A DNA stretch of 64,000 nt from Cryptomeria japonica (Eukaryota; Streptophyta; Pinopsida; Cupressales; Cupressaceae). The notes under the pieces were generated by a model that was not told the origin of the DNA, ran no database searches, and worked only from the letters and a program-made list of their open reading frames with translations. The stretch is from positions 684,890,583 through 684,954,582 of the forward strand of contig NC_081412.1 of the NCBI RefSeq assembly GCF_030272615.1, read 5' to 3'. The translations under genes and the position numbers were made by a program. Positions within the stretch are counted from its first letter, which is position 1, and each line of letters opens with the position of its first letter. Below are positions 35,922 through 48,010 of this stretch, one piece after another.

Positions 35922-37750
35922 TATTCATGGGGACCAAAAACCATCAAGAAGATATGGGGCCTGACCCATTTCAAATTGGGCCTACTTAAGGGAGACCATG
36001 GTGCTTTGGGGCACCCTGGTGTTCCACGCAATGGTCCTCCAACAAGTCAGACCAAAACAAAGAGAATGGAGGAGGGGGTTACATGATAGAGCCAACCAAA
36101 GGTTGTACATGATGTCAAAGTTGGATAATAGTACCAAAATGAACCTAGTGAGGGGATGGGGATAGGACATGCTAAATTGGAAGCACAAACATGAGGTGTA
36201 AATTGTATCAGTTACAATTTATGATGCTACATTTAGCCCTCATTTTAATTAGGAGAGTATGAGCCTATGAAAATACTCATGGTAAAGTAGAAAGATGAAA
36301 GAGAGGATAAATTAGGAGCAAGATCACAATGAGATAATACATCATCAATTCTAAGGAACTAATCTCCTAATCTTAGAATCTTAACTTCCACAATCACATG
36401 CAAGGACACAAAAAATAAGATAGACAAAAAAGGCAAACAAAAATAAAAGGCACACAACACAAAAAGGTTCCAAGTCAACTAGTTGAAGAGACCTCGATAA
36501 TCAAAATGTCTTAGCCACTAATATCACTCTCATAATGCTATCACAAGAACACAAGTGATCATATATAAAGAGAAAGAGCATACATCAAATGATGAACCAT
36601 GATCCACAAATAGAAAAACTATGAGCTCATGGGGAAGAGAAAAGAGAGGAACATGGATGCCACAGGCTAGTTATGTGTTGCTAGGTGATCCATGTTGCGG
36701 AGGTGAGTCAAAATAGTCTAGTTGTGCTTTTCTAGTTCCACTCATCCTATTACATAAGTTTCTATCTAGCTTCAAGAGTTAAGAATCTCATATAAGACTT
36801 TGTTTGGTTTGGTTTTGAGTATGCAACAACCTATATAAGAAATGAAATGAAAATTCCAAAATCTCTTCTTTTGGGAACATCTCGTATAAGAATTTGTTTT
36901 GTCTAGTTTCAAGCATGTGTACCTCATATAAGACATAAAAAATAAAATATATCTAGTTTTAGGAATGAAACATCTAGCATAGGACTTTGTTTTGTCTGAT
37001 TTTGAGAATGAACACCTTGTATAAGACATAAAAGGCTATGTCTATTTTTGAGCATAAAGCATCTCATATAAGACTTTGTTTTGTTTGGTTTTGAGTTTGA
37101 ACACCCTATATAAGAAATTTAAAATATAGTACAATATAATACATAGAGGGTGATATGTATTCCCCCCCCCACCTTTAAGATCTCAACATAGTCTTATATT
37201 GATGTCTTAAGGAAGCTAGAAACAAGGATGGACACCTTCAAAACCAAGGAGATATCCTTTCATCAACAATGTGTATAATTCCAAGCCCAAGATGTTTAAC
37301 GCCTATAAGTAAGGAAAATATAGTTATAAAAAGATATCTTGCAACAAGTGTACAAGGAATCTTGGAGGAGAAGAGATATTTTCTCAAAGATATCTACCTC
37401 CATGAGGAGATTGTGAACAAAAATAACATCCTCAACCAAAATAAAAAGGTCCTTAAGAAAGGAACACATGTGTACTCACATGTAATAACATTATATGTGA
37501 GAAAAGACATCAAGTTATGCAAGATACAAGTCAAAAGAAGAGGTAATCTTCAAAAAGGAGATAGAGAGATATTTGAATATGTTTTCCTTTCCCCCTAAGA
37601 AAAAAGAAAAGAAATAAATATGTTGCTGCCTAAGTATGATTGTAATTGAAAATTCACCACCACCCATGACAAAGACCCCCCAATTAAGTTTACTACTAGT
37701 TCCATAGGGTAAGGAGGAACATGATAAGGTGAATGGAGTGCTAGAAGGCA
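35922..37750. repeat. Old debris with a 92-bp tandem repeat
   Basis: No supported gene. Four copies of an 89-94-bp unit, ATCTCATATAAGACTTTGTT and variants, start at 36785, 36879, 36972 and 37061. A short C-run lies near 37160. A 109-codon plus frame (37269-37598) has no recognisable feature. Confidence 0.65.
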
Positions 37751-38340
37751 CTACCTCTTCACCAAGAAAAAGTGCAAGATTAGTTGTAAGATATATGCAA
37801 GCATTAATGAATTGTTCTTTAGAAAATGATTTAAAAGATTTACAATTACCAAGAAAATGATTCTAAGAATTAAAAAAATGCAATGCTCATCACCTTCCTT
37901 AGTCTTATAAGTATATTTTAGGGGAGGAAACACAACATTCCTATCATATTTCAATCTCTGAAATATTCTTGTAGATAACTTTTCTTGATTATCAATAAGA
38001 GAAGGTTTCATCTCTTGAGACGTAGGACAAGGTGTGGTAGTAGAAGGAGATGGATGTTTTTCTATTATTTTGACTATTCCATTATCAATGAGTTCTTGCA
38101 TTCCATTTTGAAAATCCAAATAATCATTGGCATGATGCTCATTACTTTGATGATATGAGCAAAAAGGAGTATTTGAAGAAGAAGCACCTTTAGATGGATG
38201 ATAAAGTTTATGCCTTGCAAAGTATTTTTTAAGCTTTTGCACCCTAAGGAGATCATCCATAGGTGAATGATGAGGATGTCCTATATCTTCTATACTAGCT
38301 TCTGAAGGAGGGTTTATAGAGACTTTGATTCCTTTTTCAT
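37751..38340 (-). pseudogene. gag: Gypsy gag/zinc-finger remnant
   Basis: Minus frame. CSYHQSNEHHANDYLDFQNG followed by MQELIDNG aligns with the CEFHKSKGHKTGNCHRLKN and DLIDRG region of element G, the degenerate zinc finger between Tat-type gag and protease. Here only the first Cys and His residues remain. The frame extends upstream of its first Met to about 38340 and is cut by element E at 38396, which appears to have inserted into it. Confidence 0.6.
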
Positions 38341-38395
38341 GTATTTTCCAAGTCCTTGTACACTATAACCTTGTTTTGAGATTATATTATAACTA

Positions 38396-38780
38396 TGTGT
38401 GGGAAAAGCGGGTCGATAGAACTTAAAATGTGAAAAATGGAGCTCTAGGAAGACTTGTCCACACACCCACAGGACTTCTTGGTGCAAGCTATGGAGTCAT
38501 GAAGTATGGCTCAGCTTCCCAAGGTTGGTTCCATGGTTCTCTATCTCACAAGGTCCCTCAAACCAATGTTTTTGCTCTCAGATCAATTTTTTTAGCTCAT
38601 AAGATGGAAAATGATAAAGAATTAGTCATTTATGAAAGTTTAATATAGGATAAAGGGCTCTTGCAATAAAGCCCAGTGTTATTTCGAATTAGTCATTTAT
38701 GAAAGTTTAATATAGGATAAAGGGCTCTTGCAATAGGCTAAAATTGATTATTGTTATTATGTGGTTCAAACCGTCTATGG
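38396..38780 (-). repeat. 3' LTR of element E, rearranged
   Basis: The first 187 bp match the 5' LTR; beyond 38582 the copies differ. A 50-bp segment, GAATTAGTCATTTATG onward, is repeated at 38619 and 38686 (67-bp step). The inner end is uncertain. The nearby AATGCCCCCTTGGG (about 38920) resembles the CGAGGGGGCAT motif upstream of the polypurine tracts of D and G. Confidence 0.55.
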
Positions 38781-39347
38781 AGTATTGGGGATCAAAATTT
38801 GGATCTTTTGTTTAAGATGAGCAATATCTTTCTCTAATCTAAGATACGATTAAATAGGCATGGATGAGAGATGAGTATGCCATGCCCCAGTTTTGATAAT
38901 CGATGTTGATAATGCCCCCTTGGGAGATGAATCAAAAATCTGGAAAATTTGATTTGATTTGATAATTGTGTTTGCATTGTAAAATTTTGGCTATGTGGAA
39001 TGCTAAAATTGATTCATCTCCTGATAATTGATGTGTGCGAGGGTAGGAGGAAGACCGCGAGTGAATTACACGCTTAGTCCCCTAACCCTAATTTTATTTT
39101 ACCCTATGAAAGGGGAAAAGTGCATTGTTTTGTCTCATTTGTGCTTGTTGACCTTGGAAAAAAAGACTTTTGGAGAGAAGACAAAATGCCTATTCCATAT
39201 TCTACGCATCGATTCGAGCGCATTCGAAGGTATCGGAGGCCTACCGCGTATGGACCACCAGTAAGTCAACCTTTTTGACCCCTTTTTGATTTTTTATTTT
39301 GTCATTTTTGGTCATTTTTTGAAATTTTTCACGTGGGGTTCATGGTT

Positions 39348-39823
39348 TAGCGCATCTAGGTTGTCGGTCAGCGCATACGAAAAATTTCATAGTGCATCAG
39401 GTTTTAAATTTTGGGTGTGTCCGAAAATTTAGGGTAGCGCATAGGTTTCTTGGGTTAGAGCTTAGGTTTGCTAGGTTAGCGTATAATTGCATATTAGCAC
39501 ATTAGGGACATAGGGTAGTGCAGAAAGTGAAACAGTTAGCACATCGGGTAAACCTAGCGCATAGGGTGCACAGGGGGTCGTATGGATAGGGGTATGTAGC
39601 ACATAGGTTAGACCTAGCACATAGAGTTAGATAGGTAGCGCAGCCGTAGGATAGGTTAGCACGTAAAGTAGGTTTTAGCGCTTAAGATAGATTAGTTGGT
39701 GCATGGAGGAAAAAGGCTAGCACATAGAGTCAGTCTAGCACGTAGGGCAGGTAGAATAGTGCGTGGAGAAAATAGGTTAGTGCATGAATAGGTTTTAGCA
39801 TGAAAAACAAGTTTGTTTAGTGC
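39348..39823 (+). repeat. Phased TAGCGC array in the PMD intron (element E, array C)
   Basis: 22 cores of TAGCGC or one-step variants (TAGCAC, TAGTGC, TAGCGT) between 39348 and 39823. Steps are mostly 21 bp, with some 18 and two doubled gaps. Spacers are not conserved. It lies inside the intron 39261-40299. Confidence 0.9.
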
Positions 39824-40041
39824 ATCGGGGAAAATTTTGCCAGATAGGATGATTTGTGAATGAGGAAAATTTATAGGATAAGGCCAGTTTTGTCAGGATA
39901 GATGTAATTTGTTCGTTTCTGTGTCTGTTGTCATGGTGTTTGCTAGTTTGTCCAATATGAGTTCCGATATAACTTGGTTCAATTTACGATTTTTCAAGTT
40001 ATGTATAGAAATTAATGTGGATTTGATATGAACTTGTGGAG

Positions 40042-40169
40042 CTTGAGTTGTGTTACAAGCTAATATGGGTTGGAAACTTGAGTTTTGTTACAAGTTGATG
40101 TGATGTGGAAACTTGAGTTGTGTTACAAGTTTGATGTGATTTTTGAAAACTTGAGTTGTGTTACAAGTT
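40042..40169 (+). repeat. Second intron array of element E: CTTGAGTTGTGTTACAAG
   Basis: Four copies of a 20-bp core with inverted ends (CTTG...CAAG) start at about 40042, 40077, 40111 and 40148, 130 bp before the splice acceptor. Confidence 0.8.
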
Positions 40170-40981
40170 TGATATGGATGGGAAATGATGTAGAACTTGA
40201 TTAGATTTTCAAAGTTTTGAAGTTTTTGTTGTGATTTTGATTTTGATATCTATGTTTTGATGAGGAAACTGATATTGGACTTGTGTTGCTTTTTGACAGG
40301 ACCAATTGGGAGTGGTTCAATCACGTGAGTGGTTCCCTAGACCATGGGTATTGATACCATGGTTGGTATAGGTTGATCTGGACATTATTGAGAGATGCGG
40401 CTTGTCTTCCCTATTGGATATGCCTTGGTTTATTGTAAATCGAGGTTTACTTACTACACTTGCAGAGAGATGGCATAGTGACACGAACACCTTCCACTTT
40501 GCCACAGGGGAGATGACAGTGACTCCAGAGGATTGTTACCGGATCCTGCGCATACCAGTAGTAGGTTCACTACTACCTTATGAGCAGTCAGAGGAGGAGG
40601 ACTGATGTGCTACCTCCACCAGCACCGAGGACAGGTAGAGGGACAGGGGATACCCCTTCACAGGTACCCCTATGGGTCCGAATTCCGACCCATGTGGAGG
40701 ATGCATAGATTAGGACCCTACAGTTGACATTGTAGCAGCTACAGGCATAGCTACTAATGAGGCAACGTCAGATTACTCAGCTGACCATAGAGTGTGATAT
40801 AGAGATAGAGTGGCGAGGTCAAGTGGAGGAGCTTGCAGTGAGTGTAAAGAGAGTAGTAGCAGGTGGTCCAATGAGAGACACCTTGAGAGAGTTGTCTTTG
40901 AGAGCCCAGGAGGTGGAGTACTACCATCAACATTATGAGGTTGCGGTGCCTAGGGAGTGCCGAGTGCAGAGCTTTACATAA

Positions 40982-42960
40982 TCAAGATCTAGTCGATCTT
41001 GAGAGACTGGGTCGCGGTCAAAGAGCAGAGGTGTGACAGGGCCATCGAGACATGATCCACATGGAGATCCAGGGGTGGGGACTTCTACGGCGAGACCGTT
41101 TTCTTCAGGAGATAGTCATACTTGAGAGACATTGTCTCCATTGTACTTTGATCATTATATTTATATTTGACAGAGACATGACATATTTTGTATTGTGATC
41201 ATTTTGGAGATATATATATAGACGACACCATTTTCCTTGATCTTCATGTCATGTGTTATGGATTTATGCTTTCTATATGTTGTTGTTTATCATATGATGA
41301 TGCAATGCTTAGATAGATGTAAATGCATGATGTTATGAGATATGAGATGTATCTTGAAAATGAGATCTATGATTTGATATGTTGTGAGATGTATCTTGAA
41401 AATGAGATGTATGATATGATATGTTGTGAGATGTATGATATGATATGCAAATGATGTGCAACTAATTGTAAAATCATATGCAACTAATTATTTTTGGAGC
41501 ATCCTCATTCTGCCTTTGTCATCCCGATATAACCACATTTTATTTGCTTTTGATATATGTGTCATCATTGAGCATTGTTTGATTTTGGGATATGTTAGAA
41601 ATTTATACAAGTATAATGGTATATTTGAACCATAATGACCTAAGAAAAATTTACATGATATTTGATTTTGCAAGATAGCACAAGCGTCAAGGTATAATTG
41701 AACCGGGACGACCTAAGTGTGGATTGCGTATAAACAAACAAGATTAAACCATTTGTATGAATAAAATGGAATAATGTCTTTAGTGATATGTTGTATCATG
41801 TCTCAAGACAAGTATCTACATAGTACAAATGATCGCCTCATAGACGGAAGACTAAGAAAAATATTGGAGTTTCTTGATTTTCTCTAGCTTGGAAGTATTG
41901 TTGAGAAAATTTAAAGAATCCAATAATTCAAAAAGTTTCAAATGCAAAATATAGTCAAAAATTTATGAAAAATGCAACATTTAAACTTCATAAAATCATC
42001 GATCAACTCTTTTCTTTACAATCGGTGGCTTGCTTTGTGATTGTGTTAGTTTTTGGTTGCTAGATGTGATGTTCTAAGTTTGCTTTGAGTGTCTGATGGT
42101 TTGAACGTGTTGCAGATTTTGACAAACGTTGCCCCTAGCTAAGTGTGCCTCTTGATGTGGATATGTATAGTGATTACCAAGCCATGGTAAGGTGTGATGA
42201 AGGAATACATGGATAAACCAGGATAGTGGCTATGCTAAGTATGTCCTGGATGGATATGACAACAATAATGTCAGGTGACGGCTGATAGTGTTTTAAGGAT
42301 ATGGATAAAATGGTATGGATATGGATAGACGAGATGTTCTCTCACAATAGCATTGAATGTGATGAAGAAATGTTCGATGAGATTTGAAAAGTTGATGATT
42401 GATGTACAAAAATTTATTTCTTTTGAGAAATTTGGAAAAACTTGGTTGTTGTTTCTTCAACGTGAGGTTACGATAAATATTCTTTCATCTCAGAATATGA
42501 GGATTAGTCATGCATGAGTGATCAATAGTTCGTTTGATTTGTTTTGGATTTATTTGATCTTATTTTGAAAACTCAAGTCTTACTTTATCAAAGTGAAGGT
42601 TTAGATGCCCCCTCACGACAAAGCATGTCAAATGATATGGATAAAGTCTCCCGATATGGAAACTTGATTTGACAATCTGAGATTTTGAACAAGTGTTTTT
42701 AAGATATAATCCGTGAGATAATAAAGGACCTATTTGTCACTTGCGATGATGTTTCCTAATTTTGATAGGATAGATATGTTTATCGTTCAATCAGTTTTGG
42801 ATTCTAGACAACTTTTGTTTGACACAAAATTTTGCTCAAGAAATAGTTTTTAATGCTTCATTTTTGATACTCTGATTTGACGAAAATGAAGCTGACGAAA
42901 GGATATTTCCAAAAATGGTTTCTAAATTTTCAAAATTTTCCACTGTTTTCTTGGTTTTTT
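40982..42960. other. Non-coding middle of element E
   Basis: No gene. After the PMD gene comes low-complexity GAGATGTATGATATG-type sequence (41280-41470), matching in place and kind the ATGATGCAAATG stretch after the PMD gene of G. There is no gag or pol remnant, although G carries them at the equivalent place. Confidence 0.6.
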
Positions 42961-42965
42961 ATCAC

Positions 42966-43338
42966 GCGCTAAAACAGAGACCGAATGCACTACAGAAATT
43001 TTTTGATACACTAGGGAAAAGACCCCACGCGCTAAGCTGCCCTGGTCTATGCGCTAATTGGTTAAGATTGTGAAAATTTGTTTTCTGTTTTGTTCAAAAG
43101 ATCATGCACTAGTATGTGTCTGCCACGCGCTAACTTAAAAACCTGGTGTGCTAGTTTTTGACTCCTACGCACTAAGTTGACGCTTTGACACGCTAGACTG
43201 TTTCTCGGACACGCTAACTGATTAATATTGCTCTTGAATTTTGGTGACGTGCTATTGTTAAAACTGGACGTGCTAAAGTTAAGGTTTTATGCGCTAAAAG
43301 ATGTACCACACGTGCTAAGAAGTTGTTCTCATGCGCTA
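42966..43338 (-). repeat. Phased array A of element E (GCGCTA on plus)
   Basis: 16 cores of GCGCTA, GCACTA or GTGCTA start at 42966, 42987, 43008, 43029, 43051, 43106, 43127, 43148, 43169, 43190, 43211, 43249, 43270, 43291, 43312 and 43333. Steps are 21 bp except one 22 and two larger gaps. Along the element's own minus transcript the core reads TAGCGC. Confidence 0.92.
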
Positions 43339-43539
43339 GACTGCCCTGATATTTTCTTTTAGTTGGTTTTTTGCAAACTTTGGATTTTTGTTTTGAGTTT
43401 TTGGATTTTTGGATTTTCTGAAGGAACAAATGCAAATATAGCACCAAAGAGAACCATTTTGCCTAATTTAACAATAAGTCTATGTTCTATGAGGATGTGT
43501 TCAAATCTCTAATGTTTTAATAGGTTTGGATACAAATAA

Positions 43540-44180
43540 TACACTTCAGAAAGACTCTTTATTCAAGGGTCATAAATAATACCATAGCCCACTAGTCTTG
43601 ATACTCCATCAACTCAAACAGCCATGTCACCCCCTAGGGGGCGTCCGTTTTTTTGCCTTTTGCCAGAAATTAACCCAAAGTGAATTGCTTCACAATTGAG
43701 TAGTTATCTTGGGAGATATATGGTGAGAGATCTTGGGGGCGGATTCTTCCCCACCCTTGCACTATGATATTATAAATGTCTGGTTACTGACTTAGCTCAA
43801 GGTTTCTACTTCTAAGGTTCTTAATCAAGCTTCCTGTTCGGCCATCAGTGATAAACTCCCTCAGGAGGCTTCCCAACCTTTAGAACAAAGGCTTTACGTA
43901 TCTCAAGGATACTAGGGGAAGGCTAATCACTGCACGCAACCATTGAAAAGGACTTTCGTCACTTTCCACTTTTGATTATAGTGGGTTGGAACACTTGGCG
44001 TCAAAGTCATTTCCCACTTAGGTCATTCCCTTCACACTGGCCATAAATGGCTTTAAGAGTTGATTTCAACCCCTCGGGAAGGTAGGCCTGCTAAAGGATG
44101 TAAATGCTTGAAGTATAGAAAGCTTAAGAGTAGTCTGGATTTTTGATCACCCAGTTAAGGGGAGAGCATATGCCTTCTAC
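43540..44180 (-). other. Conserved leader of element E
   Basis: Non-coding, between arrays A and B. The plus string TCTGGATTTTTGATCACCC (about 44138) is the inverse of D's leader start, and GGGAAGGTAGGCCTGCTAAAG (about 44080) resembles the block 1 start in D and G. A 12-bp perfect palindrome CCCCCTAGGGGG lies at 43630-43641. More diverged than in D and G. Confidence 0.55.
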
Positions 44181-44840
44181 TTTCGAGATAAGGCAAACAA
44201 AGTTCTTTTTAGCCCCTCAATTCAATGATTTGCTAACTTCTACTTCGAGATGTTGCTCCAACAAGCATGGTGTTCCTTTTATTTCCTCAAAGCAATGATT
44301 ATCTAATCTAGCAAAAGAACCTAGTCAACAAAGCAAAACTTCGATGTGGTCAACAAAAGAAAATCGAAAAAGGGGAAGAACTTCCCTCTTTATCTTGAAC
44401 AAAATAGGACAAGTGTGATTCTTTTACTTTGCAAAAATGAAGTGAATCCTTTTATGCACCAAAGGATGGTGAAGTTCTTTTTAAAGCTACTTTTGCAAAA
44501 AAGAAAGTTTGTATTTGTTCTTTTTAGAGCCCAAATTGAGAATTTTCTCTCCTAGAAAAGCAAGAAAAATTGTTGTTGTGGTTCGTTTTAGGTACCCAAA
44601 TGAGATGTGAATTCAGTTTTAAGAAAAATTAAAAGAAGTTTAAATTTTAACTAACTTACTAAGTTAGTAAAATCTCTAAACTATCTTAATGGTCTTAAAA
44701 TTAAGCTCCTATCTGCAATAAAATCGTTAGAATCCTGCAAAATGACAAGCACAAAATGTTAGATAACTAGTGGACTTCAACAAGTCTAATTTTATCCTCG
44801 GTTACAAATTTTATTTTTCTTGTCTTTGTCTGTCTATGAT
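44181..44840. other. Non-coding leader segment of element E
   Basis: No supported gene. A 69-codon plus frame at 44346 is unsupported. Confidence 0.5.
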
Positions 44841-45113
44841 GCACTACAAAACAAACTGTACGCGCTACAAAATAATAGTGATGTGCTAAAAGAAGGTAGA
44901 GATGCACTATACTATTTTCCGGATGTGCTACTCTATGCTCTGGAGGCGCTGCTCTATTTTTCTCCCCCATCGAGACCTACAGGAAAATATTAGTATTATG
45001 ATGCGCTAGGATAAGGATGTCATGCGCTAGATGATGAACCCCACGCATTGAACAGTAAGCGGGATGCGCTAGACTGTTAACCAGATGCGCTAGGGAATGT
45101 TTCCCACATGCTG
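44841..45113 (-). repeat. Phased array B of element E
   Basis: 12 cores start at 44841, 44862, 44883, 44904, 44925, 44946, 45003, 45024, 45045, 45066, 45087 and 45108. All steps are exactly 21 bp except one 57-bp gap. Same plus-strand orientation as array A. The primer site begins 69 bp further on. Confidence 0.92.
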
Positions 45114-45181
45114 ATTCTTGTTTCCTGCGGACTTGCAAAAAGGGTTAAAAATATAAAAACTGATTTGATATATGGAGTCAG

Positions 45182-45605
45182 GCCCCACGGTGGGCGCCAG
45201 AAATGTGTGCGAGAAAAGTGGGTCGGTAGAACTTAAAATGTGAAAAATGGAGCTCTAGGGAGACTTGTCCGCACACCCACAAGACTTCTTGGTGCAAGCT
45301 ATGGAGTCATGAAGTATGGCTCAGCTTCCCAAGGTTGGTTCCATGGTTCTCTATCTCACAAGGTCCCTCAAACCAATGTTTTTGCTCTCAGATTACTGAG
45401 CAAAATGGTTTAGGAATGACAAATGCAAGAACGAGGGATGTTTTGATTTATTTTACAATGATATGCATCCTAAGCTATGCATGATCTTAAAAATGCAATA
45501 AACTAGATTATAAGATGACAAAGTTAGTAGCAAGACTATCCTAGCATGATATATTAGTCTATGATTGAGCTAAATGATAAGGAAAATACTCTAAACATAC
45601 ATTAT
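45182..45605 (-). repeat. Primer site and 5' LTR of element E (truncated)
   Basis: The primer site is the complement of 45182-45199 (TGGCGCCCACCGTGGGGC). After a 4-bp gap the LTR begins at TGTGTGCGAG (45204) and runs to about 45605, where unrelated Copia LTR sequence starts. Confidence 0.75.
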
Positions 45606-46224
45606 AGTCCCGGCATGGATATTGGCTTATGCACAGTCACCGGTATATGTTTTGCTGACAGCTTATATGTTTCACTGACAGCTTAGGAAGTTGATTATGA
45701 CTTGTTATCATCTAGAGATCATTTGGTTATGTCGAAGACACAGATTGGATGTTTCCATTTATCAAGTTCACATATTTGCCTTTACTGGCAGATAGGTCTA
45801 GGTTATGGACCGGTACAAGATATCATGTTACAGATCAGCACGACATGTTTTGGAAATGGTTTATTGATTGGATAATGTGTAAATGTATTGAGGCTGACAT
45901 ATTGTATTGCATCAAGACTTTTTTTGTAAATGAAATATATTTAGGGAGCCGACCTAATCATGAGGTCTTAGGTTTTGTATAAACAATTGTAAGATCTTAT
46001 TTGGAAGAAATATATGAGTGTGTACGAATATTGAAGATCATTGTGAAGAGAAAAAATAAGTAGATCCTTGTGCAAAACACAGATATTATCTGAAGGTTGA
46101 AGGAAAGGTTATGAAGGTGTTTGGCACTCATGGTCAGAGCTTAAACCGAAACTAAATCCAACATTGCAAATGTTATACTGAAGCAGTACATTGTTATTGG
46201 ATTTAACCATCCAATTGTAGTTAG
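45606..46224 (+). repeat. Copia LTR fragment, probably the left part of element F
   Basis: TTATGCACAGTCACCGGTAT (about 45629) and TTATGTCGAAGA (about 45727) recur in the LTR at 59819-60040 in the same order. Element G interrupts it at 46225, and typical Copia LTR end sequence continues at 59023. Divergence from the 3' copy is large (about a quarter of positions by eye), so the pairing is provisional. Confidence 0.5.
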
Positions 46225-47105
46225 TGTGAGTCCTATTTTGTGATTGAGCAGTGAGCTCTAGGTGGTTGGCCTTTCTACATGTGCAGACCCCTTATTGTAT
46301 TCACTTAATATCTATAGTAGTATCTGTGTATGGTGAAAATGGATAACAATAATAACAATATTGAAAGGCTAAATGAATCCAACCACAAAACCCTAGCCTA
46401 ACAATCAACAAAGATCCACCATAACATATGAAGATTACCTAAGACAATGAAAATCACATGAAATCACAAAGATTATACCATCACATGTCCAATAGGGTTT
46501 TGATCTCCATTCTTCCTATCTCCATTGATCTTGCTTGATATATTTGCTCTCAGATTTTTATATGCACAAGAGCTCAACAAAGAACGGAATGTGGTTGCAA
46601 GTAGGATCGTAGTGTAGTCAAGTCTTCAAGATTAGTCATTAGGCTGAGTGATTAGGGTTTGACAATGAAGAAAGCATCTCCTTAAATAGAAGACACAATA
46701 TGAAATGGAGGGATAAGATTGAGAGGTGTAAAAAAAGAGGTTGGCTAAGATTAGAGGGTAGGTAAAAGAAATACCAAAATAATGAAAGAGGTAGGTAGTG
46801 TAGGAATTAAGAGATGAATGACGTGTCATGTGTAGAAAAAGCTAATGAATTAAATAAATAAATAAAGATTTATTTAATTAATAGAAAAAATGGGATAATT
46901 AAATAAATAAAATATTTATTTAATTTAGGAAAAGGATAATTTAAATAAATAAATATATTTATTTAAATGAGAAATAAGGCTAGAAGAGGATAAATGAATT
47001 AATTAAATAAATAAAAATTTATTTAATTAATAGAAGAATTAGGCTTAGATAATTAAATAAATAAAATATTTATTTAATTAGACATGACAATTTTAGGTGT
47101 CTACA
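46225..47105 (-). repeat. 3' LTR of element G
   Basis: TGTGAG...GTCTACA on plus. At 46845-47085 it carries five AT-rich inverted repeats of the type TTAAATAAAT...ATTTATTTAA, repeated in the 5' LTR at 58765-59000. Confidence 0.9.
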
Positions 47106-47119
47106 TTTTACCCCTCTTT
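47106..47119 (-). other. Polypurine tract of element G
   Basis: The minus strand reads AAAGAGGGGTAAAA directly before the LTR start TGTAGACACC. The tract and LTR start match element D. Confidence 0.9.
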
Positions 47120-47350
47120 GAGACAATGCGGCTTGTCGCGTTGTTTCAAAGAAGATAAGATGAACTGATACAGAGTTGCCCCAGGATGGGAATGATATGC
47201 CCCCTCGAGAGATTGGATGGAAATGTCTGAAAAGATTGCAGACAATCTCTTGATAAGAAAGACGGGATAGAATGGACTGACTGGATAAAGTGACAAAGTC
47301 ACGAGATGAAGAAGACTGACTCGGGAAATGAAGGTGAGGCTAGGGTAGGC

Positions 47351-47356
47351 TATAAG
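47351..47356 (+). promoter_or_regulatory. Candidate TATA box of the antisense PMD gene (element G)
   Basis: GGCTATAAGATAG lies 98 bp before the exon 1 ATG. A comparable antisense box sits at the same place in element D. Confidence 0.45.
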
Positions 47357-47632
47357 ATAGACCACGGGCAAAAGACATCCTCATCGTCATCTACACCTTC
47401 ACGAGACCATAGTGCAGAGCGAGAAAAGAGCAGCAGCAATCAGCAACGATGGCTTTCGTGCATAGATTCGATCGTGTTCGCCGATTTCAGAGACCAGCAG
47501 AGGCAGGAGAGCCGGTAAGTACCACCAAACCTCCTCGTACTTTAACACATTCAATTTTGTCATTAATGCATGCTAGTTAGCAATAAATGCGCTTAGGAAT
47601 AGGGCACCAAAAAAGTGCAAAAACATGCAACC

Positions 47633-47878
47633 GCGTCTGCGTCGGTTCCAGGCGCGTCTATGTCTGCCAGGTGCGTCTGTGTTTGTGCCAGGCGCGTATG
47701 CGGCTGGAACCGCGTCTATGTGCAATGCGGGCATGTCTACATCCTGAAGGGGCGTTTGTGTGCCAAAGTCGCGTTTGTGAATGATTTAGGCACGTTTATG
47801 TCAAACAGGCACGTCTGTGTTGTTCAAGCGCGCTTGTGCAGTCTATAGGCGCATTTGTGAGGTAGAAACGCGTTTGTG
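47633..47878 (+). repeat. Phased GCGTCTGTG array in the PMD intron (element G, array C)
   Basis: 13 cores (GCGTCTGTG, GCGTTTGTG, GCGTCTATG, ACGTCTGTG and similar) start at 47633, 47654, 47673, 47694, 47712, 47733, 47752, 47771, 47792, 47811, 47830, 47851 and 47870. Steps alternate around 21 and 19 bp (mean 20). Spacers differ. Confidence 0.92.
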
Positions 47879-48010
47879 TCTGAAAAATGCAAGGTTTTGT
47901 CTTCTAGATCAAATCGGCAGTTCTGTGATGAACATACGCTGTCGATTGGATAAGCTGCTGAGAGGATACACTCAAGCAAGTCCTCTAGGAAGACTAGGAT
48001 AGATCAAGGC

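Larger units (their letters stand above)
39186..40981 (+). pseudogene. Antisense Plant Mobile Domain gene of element E, two exons, internally deleted
   Basis: Exon 1 (39186-39260, 25 codons) reads STHRFERIRRYRRP and ends at a consensus donor GTAAGT (39261). Exon 2 begins after TTTTTGACAG (acceptor AG 40298-40299). Both are phase 0, so the frames join. Exon 2 carries the PMD hallmark LLTTLAERWHSDTNTFHFA, then EMTVTPEDCYRILRIPVVG, ending at a stop in QSEEED. The C-terminal coiled coil (RAQEVEYYHQHYEVAVP) resumes in another frame at 40757-40981, so most of the PMD core is deleted. One in-frame TAG lies near 40367. PMD proteins such as Arabidopsis MAIN and MAIL1 affect transposon silencing; this copy cannot be functional. 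Confidence 0.8.
38396..45605 (-). mobile_element. Element E: Gypsy-type non-autonomous element with antisense PMD gene
   Basis: A direct repeat of about 187 bp (38396-38582 and 45204-45393) starts TGTGTG on plus. Just left of the right copy, GCCCCACGGTGGGCGCCA (45182-45199) is the complement of a TGGCGCC primer site, so the element reads on minus with its 5' LTR at right. It holds two motif arrays around a leader, about 1.8 kb of non-coding DNA, and a PMD gene on the opposite strand near the 3' LTR. No gag or pol is recognisable. The right LTR is cut near 45605 by another LTR. Confidence 0.78.

Noticed and set aside
37269-37598. 109-codon Lys-rich plus frame
   Set aside because: No motif, no neighbour in the same orientation, and AT-rich debris around it.
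33981-47878. Regularly spaced arrays as CRISPR
   Set aside because: Cores are 6-9 bp, far shorter than CRISPR repeats, the DNA is plant nuclear, there are no cas genes, and the units lie inside retroelements.
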